This document shows positions 1-4,515 of a stretch of DNA of 6,422 bases, piece after piece (position 1 is the first letter of the stretch; the number at the start of each line of letters is the position of its first letter). The position numbers and the translations under genes were made by a program. The notes under the pieces were generated by a model. The model was not told the DNA's origin. It did not search any database and saw nothing but the letters and a program-made list of their open reading frames with translations. This stretch comes from T1Sed10-7 sp040904745 (GTDB lineage: Bacteria > Actinomycetota > Nitriliruptoria > Nitriliruptorales > Nitriliruptoraceae), in the NCBI GenBank assembly GCA_040904745.1, contig JBBDSW010000100.1, positions 1 through 6,422 on the forward strand. Reading direction: 5' to 3'.

Positions 1-2
1 GC

Positions 3-245
3 GCGGTCGCCTTCCAATACCTGCCGCACCAGATCGGCGACGCCGACCTGGCGGCACTCGAAGCCCTGGCCGACGGCTACGACAGCGACGTGCTGGTGGC
101 CCCCAACCCCGGCCTGGACGCCCCGATCGTCGCCACGGCCTGGACCCGTCGCATGGAACTGGAGACCGCGGACCCGGTGCTGTTGGAGGCGTTCGCCAGC
201 GCATTCCGCGGCCGCGGGCCAGAGAGCGTCGACTGCCCGACCTGA
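3..245 (+). CDS. C-terminal part of a probable DUF3105-family protein (5' end outside window)
   Basis: The reading frame is open from the window edge (first full codon at base 3) to a TGA at 243-245, giving the last 80 residues of a protein. Visible features are a segment reading DADLAALEALADGY, then VLVAPNPGLDAPIVATAWTR, and an ending with an acidic/aromatic helix and FRGRGPESVDCPT. The pattern of a leading helix, a 'P-GL-xP-I-ATAW' strand and a final 'F-RGRGPE' resembles the C-terminal part of DUF3105 proteins. These are actinobacterial/chloroflexal proteins of unknown function, often with an N-terminal membrane anchor. The part that would show a signal peptide or anchor is outside the window. 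The gene ends about 155-170 nt before gnd and is probably not part of the same tight operon, though read-through cannot be excluded. The family call is from memory of the motif, with moderate confidence. Confidence 0.6.
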   Translation, partial: AVAFQYLPHQIGDADLAALEALADGYDSDVLVAPNPGLDAPIVATAWTRRMELETADPVLLEAFASAFRGRGPESVDCPT

Positions 246-399
246 TGGCTTCGGCCCGGCCAGCCGACGGGTGGAAGCCCGCGGACGAGCGGCTGGCTCG
301 ACCCGGTCGTTCGACAGTAAGAGCGTGAGCGGACGACCGGTTCCCTTGGGTGGCCGCTCGTCGAGTCGGCGGCCGGCCGCTGCGACGACAGGACCCTTC
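246..399 (+). other. Intergenic gap before the pentose phosphate operon
   Basis: This is the only non-coding stretch of any size in the window, so it is the natural place for the operon promoter. I see no clear -35/-10 pair. There is a short hairpin (CGAGC 286-290 pairing with GCTCG 296-300) and a second possible stem (GAGCGG 327-332 with CCGCTC 354-359), but neither is followed by a T-run. A GTG-initiated reading frame continuous with gnd begins at 271, but its translation (rich in R, S, G and P) looks like non-coding GC-rich DNA. Confidence 0.4.
390..393 (+). promoter_or_regulatory. Possible ribosome-binding site AGGA for gnd
   Basis: AGGA lies 6 nt before a GTG at 400-402 that is in frame with gnd. 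It is the best Shine-Dalgarno-like match near the gene start. It is too far (21 nt) from the ATG at 415, which matches the usual N-terminus of the family. If this site is used, the protein starts VNHRR before MKLAMVG. Confidence 0.35.
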
Positions 400-414
400 G
401 TGAATCACCGACGC

Positions 415-1290
415 ATGAAGCTCGCGATGGTTGGTCTGGGCAGGATGGGCGCGAACATGGCCGAGCGACTACGCCGCCGCGGACATGAGGTCGTCGGTTA
501 CGACCGCGACCCCGACAAGGCGGACGTCACCAGCCTCGACGAGGCGGTGACCGCCCTGGACGGCCAGCCGCGCCGAGTCGTCTGGGTCATGGTGCCAGCA
601 GGCGAAGCCACACGGACGACGATCGAGGCCCTCGGCGAGCGGCTGTCGCCCGGAGACCTCGTCGTCGACGGCGGCAACTCCAACTTCCGAGACTCGCAAC
701 GCGACGCCGAGCTGCTGGCCGGACGAGGTATCGGCTTCGTCGACGCCGGCGTCTCCGGTGGCGTGTGGGGCCTGGCCGAGGGCTACTGCATCATGGTGGG
801 CGGGGCTGCCGATGACGTCGACCACCTCCGACCGATCCTCGACACGCTGGTCACCGACGGCGGACTCGCGCACGTCGGCCCCGTCGGTGCCGGACACTTC
901 GTCAAGATGGTCCACAACGGGGTCGAGTATGCACTGATGCAGGCGTACGCCGAGGGCTACGAGCTGCTCGCCGCCACCGACCTCGACATCGACGTCCCCG
1001 CATCGCTGGAGGTGTGGCGACACGGCAGCGTCGTCCGATCCTGGCTGCTCGACCTGCTCGCGGATGGCGTGTCGAACGACCCCTCCCTCGGCTCGGTTCG
1101 CGGCTATGCCGAAGATTCGGGTGAGGGACGCTGGACCGTCGAGGAGGCCATCGCCAACGCTGTGCCCGTGCCTGCCATCTCGGCGGCTCTGTTCGCCCGC
1201 TTCGCCTCGCGTCAGGACGACTCACCGGCGATGCGAGCCATCGCGACACTGCGCAACCAGTTCGGTGGCCACGCCACCCGCCCATCATGA
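415..1290 (+). CDS. gnd: 6-phosphogluconate dehydrogenase, decarboxylating (short GndA/YqeC type)
   Basis: This enzyme catalyses oxidative decarboxylation of 6-phosphogluconate to ribulose 5-phosphate and CO2, the last oxidative step of the pentose phosphate pathway, in the cytoplasm. The 291-residue product begins MKLAMVGLGRMG, a Rossmann dinucleotide-binding fingerprint (GxGxxG at residues 7-12). Substrate-binding and catalytic motifs follow: VDGGNS (84-89), SGGVWG (114-119) and GHFVKMVHNG (160-169), with the catalytic lysine K164 and N168 present. The C-terminal helical domain carries EDSGEGRWTVEEA and ends in LRNQFGGHA. The length fits the roughly 300-residue short class rather than the roughly 470-residue E. 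coli Gnd. Members of the short class are often NAD-preferring, but cofactor choice is inferred. ATG 415 was chosen because it puts the Rossmann strand at the N-terminus as in homologues. GTG 400 (with AGGA at 390-393) is a real alternative, and GTG 271 is unlikely. The stop overlaps the zwf start (ATGA). Confidence 0.93.
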   Translation: MKLAMVGLGRMGANMAERLRRRGHEVVGYDRDPDKADVTSLDEAVTALDGQPRRVVWVMVPAGEATRTTIEALGERLSPGDLVVDGGNSNFRDSQRDAELLAGRGIGFVDAGVSGGVWGLAEGYCIMVGGAADDVDHLRPILDTLVTDGGLAHVGPVGAGHFVKMVHNGVEYALMQAYAEGYELLAATDLDIDVPASLEVWRHGSVVRSWLLDLLADGVSNDPSLGSVRGYAEDSGEGRWTVEEAIANAVPVPAISAALFARFASRQDDSPAMRAIATLRNQFGGHATRPS

Positions 1291-2687
1291 ACGGCCGCAG
1301 CGACGCCCTGGTGATCTTCGGTGCGACCGGGGACCTCGCCCGCAAGCAGCTGTTCCCGGCATTGCAGCATCTCGCGGCCACCGACGCGCTGCCCGCCACG
1401 GTCGTCGGCGTCGCGTCATCGGCGTGGTCCGACGACGAACTGGTCGACAACGCACGCCAGTCGATCGAAAAGCACGGGCCCGGGATCGACGCCGCAGCCT
1501 TCGAGCGACTGGCCACCGCACTGTCGTACGTCGAAGGGGACTACCGCGAACCGGCGACCTACCAGCGGCTGGCCGAAACGCTCGGTGGCTGCGAACGGCC
1601 CTTGCTCTACCTCGCGATCCCGCCGAGCCTCTTCGAGACCGTGGTCGGCGGGCTGGCCGAGGTGGGCCTCAACCGTCACGGCCGGGTGGTGCTCGAAAAG
1701 CCGTTCGGACGCGACCTCGCCTCGGCCCGTGCACTCAACCGGTGCGTGCTCGAGCGCTTCCCCGAGGACGCGGTGTTCCGGATCGACCACTTCCTCGGCA
1801 AGGAAGAGGTCCTCGACCTGCTCGTCTTCCGATTCGCGAACCTGCTGTTCGAACCGGCGTGGAACCGCCACCACGTCGCCAGCGTGCAGATCACGATGGC
1901 CGAGAGCTTCGGCGTCGAAGGACGCGGGTCGTTCTACGAAGAGGTCGGCGCGCTCCGCGACGTCGTACAGAACCATCTGCTCCAGGTGCTCGCCATGGTC
2001 GCGATGGAACCGCCCGTCGACGCCGGCGCCAAGGCGCTGCGCGACGAGAAAGTGAAAGTGCTCGCCGCGATGCCGCCACTCGATCCGACGGCGGTGGTGC
2101 GTGGCCAGTACCGCGGCTACCGCGACGAGGACGGTGTCGATCCGGACTCGCAGGTCGAGACGTTCGTCGCGCTGCGTGCCGAGATCGACTCGTGGCGGTG
2201 GGCTGGCGTGCCGTTCTACATCCGCACCGGCAAGTGCCTCGAGACAACCGCCACCGAGGTGCTGGTCGAGTTCAAGCAGCCCCCCCGTCTGTTCTTCGCC
2301 CGCTCGGACGCCGAGCCGCCCCATCCCAACCACCTGCTGTTCCGGCTCAAGCCCGGCGAGCGGGTCTCGCTCTCCGTGCAGATCAAGCGTCCCGGCGAGG
2401 AGCTGCACAGCCGACCGGTGGACCTCGTCTACGACTACGACGAACGCAGGGACGGCTCGCGGGAGCCGGCGTATGCCAGGCTGCTCGACAGCGCGCTCGA
2501 CGGCGACCAGCGGCTCTTCGCGCGTGCCGATGGCGTCGAGGAGGCGTGGCGTGTGGTCGCACCCGCGCTGGAAGCGCAGCCGCCCACCTCGACCTACGAG
2601 TCCGGATCCTGGGGCCCCGAAGAAGCCGACGACCTCATCGCCGGCGACGGTGGCTGGCACGAGCCGGAGCGGGCGGCCGATGGGTGA
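1287..2687 (+). CDS. zwf: Glucose-6-phosphate 1-dehydrogenase
   Basis: This enzyme oxidises glucose 6-phosphate to 6-phosphoglucono-1,5-lactone with reduction of NAD(P)+, the entry step of the oxidative pentose phosphate pathway. The 466-residue product is a normal length for the family. The N-terminal Rossmann domain has the cofactor fingerprint GATGDLA (12-18). The substrate motif EKPFG is at 137-141 (K138). The active-site signature RIDHFLGKE is at 165-173, with the proton-accepting/substrate histidine pair region intact (H168). The C-terminal domain contains FYEEVGALRDVVQNHLLQ and IRTGKCL (K316), both typical of G6PD. The start ATG overlaps the gnd stop by 4 nt. No strong Shine-Dalgarno is visible upstream, so translation probably depends on coupling to gnd. 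The 3' end overlaps the glucokinase start by 8 nt. No opcA homologue, the G6PD assembly/activator gene common beside zwf in many Actinobacteria, is present between zwf and tkt. Confidence 0.96.
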   Translation: MNGRSDALVIFGATGDLARKQLFPALQHLAATDALPATVVGVASSAWSDDELVDNARQSIEKHGPGIDAAAFERLATALSYVEGDYREPATYQRLAETLGGCERPLLYLAIPPSLFETVVGGLAEVGLNRHGRVVLEKPFGRDLASARALNRCVLERFPEDAVFRIDHFLGKEEVLDLLVFRFANLLFEPAWNRHHVASVQITMAESFGVEGRGSFYEEVGALRDVVQNHLLQVLAMVAMEPPVDAGAKALRDEKVKVLAAMPPLDPTAVVRGQYRGYRDEDGVDPDSQVETFVALRAEIDSWRWAGVPFYIRTGKCLETTATEVLVEFKQPPRLFFARSDAEPPHPNHLLFRLKPGERVSLSVQIKRPGEELHSRPVDLVYDYDERRDGSREPAYARLLDSALDGDQRLFARADGVEEAWRVVAPALEAQPPTSTYESGSWGPEEADDLIAGDGGWHEPERAADG

Positions 2688-3585
2688 CGAGCCCATGACG
2701 CTCGGCGTCGATCTCGGGGGGACCCGGATGCGGTCTGCCGTGGTCACGGCAGACGGTCACCTGCTCGATCGGCGCGCCGAACCGACCCCGCAGGACGCCA
2801 CGTGCCCCGATGCACTCGTTGCGCTGGTCGGCGACGTGCTCGCAGCCCGCGACGTCGACCAGGCCGTGATCGGTGTGCCCGGCCGGGTGGACCATGGGAG
2901 CGGACGGCTCGAACACGCCCCGAACCTGCCGGCCCACTGGCCGAGCGCGCTCGACGAGCGGCTCCTCGCAGACCACTTCGGTGTCGACGTCTCGCTGGCG
3001 AACGACGCCGACCTGGCAGCCGTCGGCGAAACCTACTTCGGCGCCGGACAGAGCCACGCGGACGTCGTCTACGTGACCGTCTCGACCGGTGTCGGCGCCG
3101 GCGTGCTCCTCGAGCGGCGGCTGGTCACCGGGACGCGATCGCTCGCCGAGGTCGGCCACACGGTGCTGGACCACCACGCAGCGACGCGCGGCGAGCCGGC
3201 GAGCTTCGAGGAACTCGCTTCGGGCACCGCACTCGGAGAGCGCGCCACGGCCGCTGGCCTCCCATCGGACGGGGCGCAGTTCGTCGCGCTCGTTCACGCG
3301 GGCCATCCCGACGCGATCTCGATCTGGGACGAGTTCGTGAGCGTGATCGCCACCGGCGTGGGCAACCTCGCATTCCTGTTTTCTCCGAGCGCGATCGTCC
3401 TCGGCGGCGGGGTCGGCCGCAACGGCGACCTGCTGGTGCAGCCGATCCGAGCGCACCTTGACGAGCACGGTCCTCCTGACCTGCCGACAGCCATCGAGGT
3501 CGTCGTGGCCGCGCTCGGCGACGACGCAGCGCTGGTCGGAGCCGCAGCCTGGCGCCGAGCGATCAGGAGCCACGGACGTGATTGA
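2680..3585 (+). CDS. ROK-family sugar kinase, probable glucokinase, lacking the ROK zinc cysteines
   Basis: This 301-residue protein of the ROK/ASKHA fold probably phosphorylates glucose to glucose 6-phosphate, the substrate of the adjacent Zwf. Visible motifs are the ATP phosphate-binding loop DLGGT (11-15), VIGVPGRVD, the catalytic-base motif NDAD (108-111, base D109), VYVTVSTGVGAGV, the sugar-binding EVGH (157-160), the second conserved glutamate in the stretch FEELASG (E177), and a C-terminal SAIVLGGGVG adenosine-binding segment. The usual zinc motif between EVGH and this glutamate (CxCGxxGC) is absent: the aligned positions are A168, R170 and S175. No helix-turn-helix domain precedes the kinase, so it is an enzyme and not a ROK repressor. 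ATG 2680 gives an 8-nt overlap with zwf and has GGAG at 2666-2669; ATG 2695 is the alternative. Glucose as substrate is inferred from context; fructose, N-acetylhexosamine or polyphosphate-linked variants cannot be excluded. Confidence 0.85.
   Translation: MGDEPMTLGVDLGGTRMRSAVVTADGHLLDRRAEPTPQDATCPDALVALVGDVLAARDVDQAVIGVPGRVDHGSGRLEHAPNLPAHWPSALDERLLADHFGVDVSLANDADLAAVGETYFGAGQSHADVVYVTVSTGVGAGVLLERRLVTGTRSLAEVGHTVLDHHAATRGEPASFEELASGTALGERATAAGLPSDGAQFVALVHAGHPDAISIWDEFVSVIATGVGNLAFLFSPSAIVLGGGVGRNGDLLVQPIRAHLDEHGPPDLPTAIEVVVAALGDDAALVGAAAWRRAIRSHGRD
3565..3569 (+). promoter_or_regulatory. Ribosome-binding site AGGAG for the 72-residue phosphatase-like ORF
   Basis: AGGAG inside the 3' end of the glucokinase gene lies 8 nt before GTG 3578. 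It supports that GTG as a genuine start and argues that the short downstream ORF is, or recently was, translated. Confidence 0.5.
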
Positions 3586-3796
3586 CGACACCGAGCGACC
3601 GGACCAGCGTGTCGTCCTCGTCTTCGGTCACGGGCACAGTCTCACCGCACTCACCGTCCGATGGCTCGGGCTGCCCCTCGGCGAGGGCCGCCACCTCCGG
3701 CTCGGAACCGGCGGGCTCAGCGTCCTCGGTTGGAAGCGCGGGCTCCGCATCCTCGAGGAGTGGAACGACCGCAGCCACGTGCCAGGTGCAACGTGA
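3578..3796 (+). CDS. C-terminal fragment of a histidine phosphatase (phosphoglycerate mutase-like) protein
   Basis: This 72-residue ORF resembles only the final third of histidine phosphatase superfamily proteins. It contains VVLVFGHGHSLTALTVRWLG (12-31), with the second catalytic histidine region FGHGH (H18), then GLSVLGW and a terminal EEWNDRSH, which matches the 'sVLGw...rWNd' ending of the family. Full-length members are about 180-230 residues and start with an RHGE/RHGx motif carrying the phosphorylated histidine. That half is absent here and is not visible in the other frames upstream, which are occupied by the glucokinase gene. The product therefore cannot be a conventional phosphatase by itself. 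GTG 3578 is preferred because of AGGAG at 3565-3569 and the 8-nt overlap with the glucokinase stop (GTGATTGA). The stop overlaps the pgl start (GTGA). It may be an internally deleted remnant that persists as a coupling ORF, or a misassembled gene. Confidence 0.6.
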   Translation: MIDDTERPDQRVVLVFGHGHSLTALTVRWLGLPLGEGRHLRLGTGGLSVLGWKRGLRILEEWNDRSHVPGAT

Positions 3797-4515
3797 AGAT
3801 CGAGATCGTGGCAGAGGACCGCTTGGGGGCCCAGGCGGCCGCCCGCGTGTCGGTCGTCCTCCGCGAGGCGGTGCGCCGACGCGGCCGGGCCACCGTGGCG
3901 TTCAGTGGCGGCTCCGGTGCCGCGTCGCTGTTCGCCGGACTGGCCGACGCGGAGGTGCCGTGGCCATCGGTCGACATCCTGCAGGTCGACGAACGGGTCG
4001 CACCGCCGGACCACCCCGACCGGAACCTGAGCGGGCTACGGGCGGGCCTGCTCGCCCACGTCCCCGTCCCGCAGGCGCACATCCACCCGATGCCTGTCGA
4101 GGATCCCGATCTCGAGGCCGCTGCCGAGCGCTACGCCGAACTGCTCCGCGCCGTCACCGATCCCGACCTGCGCCTGGACCTGGTCCACCTGGGCATAGGT
4201 ACCGACGGCCACACCGCATCACTGGCCCCCGGTAGTCCGCTGCTGAACGCCGACGCACCGCCAGTCGCGATGACACCTCTCCTTCACGGGCGACGGCGCA
4301 TGACCCTGACCCTGCCGATCCTCAACGCTGCACGTGACGCGCTGTGGCTCGTCGGCGGCGCCGAGAAGGCGACCGTGGTGCGACGCGTCGTGGACGGCGA
4401 CCGGGCGCTCCCGGCCGCGAACGTCACCCTGCGGCAGGCTCGGCTGCTCCTCGACACCGCGGCCGCCTCGCGACTCGACCCGATGCGCACCACTGCCGAA
4501 CCGGAGAAGACATGA
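3793..4515 (+). CDS. pgl: 6-phosphogluconolactonase (DevB/SOL family)
   Basis: This enzyme hydrolyses 6-phosphogluconolactone to 6-phosphogluconate, linking Zwf to Gnd. The 240-residue product has the family motifs in order: FSGGSG (37-42, phosphate-binding loop, usually SGGST/S), VDERVAPPDHPDRN (from 65, including D66-E67-R68), GIGTDGHTASL (134-144, with the catalytic-region histidine H140), and the C-terminal block RRRMTLTLPILNAARDALW followed by VGGAEKA. The length is typical (about 230-260). GTG 3793 was chosen because it puts the strand KIEIVAEDR at the N-terminus as in homologues. It overlaps the preceding stop by 4 nt and has AGGTG at 3784-3788. A longer reading back to ATG 3661 gives only arginine/proline-rich shadow sequence. 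The stop overlaps the tkt start (ATGA). Confidence 0.93.
   Translation: MKIEIVAEDRLGAQAAARVSVVLREAVRRRGRATVAFSGGSGAASLFAGLADAEVPWPSVDILQVDERVAPPDHPDRNLSGLRAGLLAHVPVPQAHIHPMPVEDPDLEAAAERYAELLRAVTDPDLRLDLVHLGIGTDGHTASLAPGSPLLNADAPPVAMTPLLHGRRRMTLTLPILNAARDALWLVGGAEKATVVRRVVDGDRALPAANVTLRQARLLLDTAAASRLDPMRTTAEPEKT
4503..4506 (+). promoter_or_regulatory. Ribosome-binding site GGAG for tkt
   Basis: GGAG within the last codons of pgl lies 5 nt before ATG 4512. Together with the ATGA overlap it fixes the transketolase start and suggests that translation initiation of tkt is intact even though the frame downstream is broken. Confidence 0.5.

Noticed and set aside
286..300. Hairpin CGAGC-ggctg-GCTCG after the DUF3105-like gene as a terminator
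   Set aside because: The stem is only 5 bp and no T-run follows. Such short palindromes are common in GC-rich DNA.
271..414. 48-residue N-terminal extension of gnd from GTG 271
   Set aside because: The extension is low-complexity R/S/G/P sequence with no counterpart in the family, and it lies in the only intergenic gap. GTG 400 or ATG 415 fits better.
1064..2698. Plus-strand 544-codon frame overlapping gnd and zwf
   Set aside because: Its translation is extremely arginine-, proline- and alanine-rich and has no domain. It is an out-of-frame shadow of zwf.
1416..2747. Long minus-strand ORF of 443 codons opposite zwf
   Set aside because: High-GC coding sequence commonly leaves long antisense frames open. 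The translation has no recognisable domain, while the plus strand encodes an unmistakable G6PD over the same bases.
2635..3591. Minus-strand ORF of 318 codons opposite the glucokinase gene
   Set aside because: It mirrors the ROK gene, shows no family motif and is explained as an antisense shadow.
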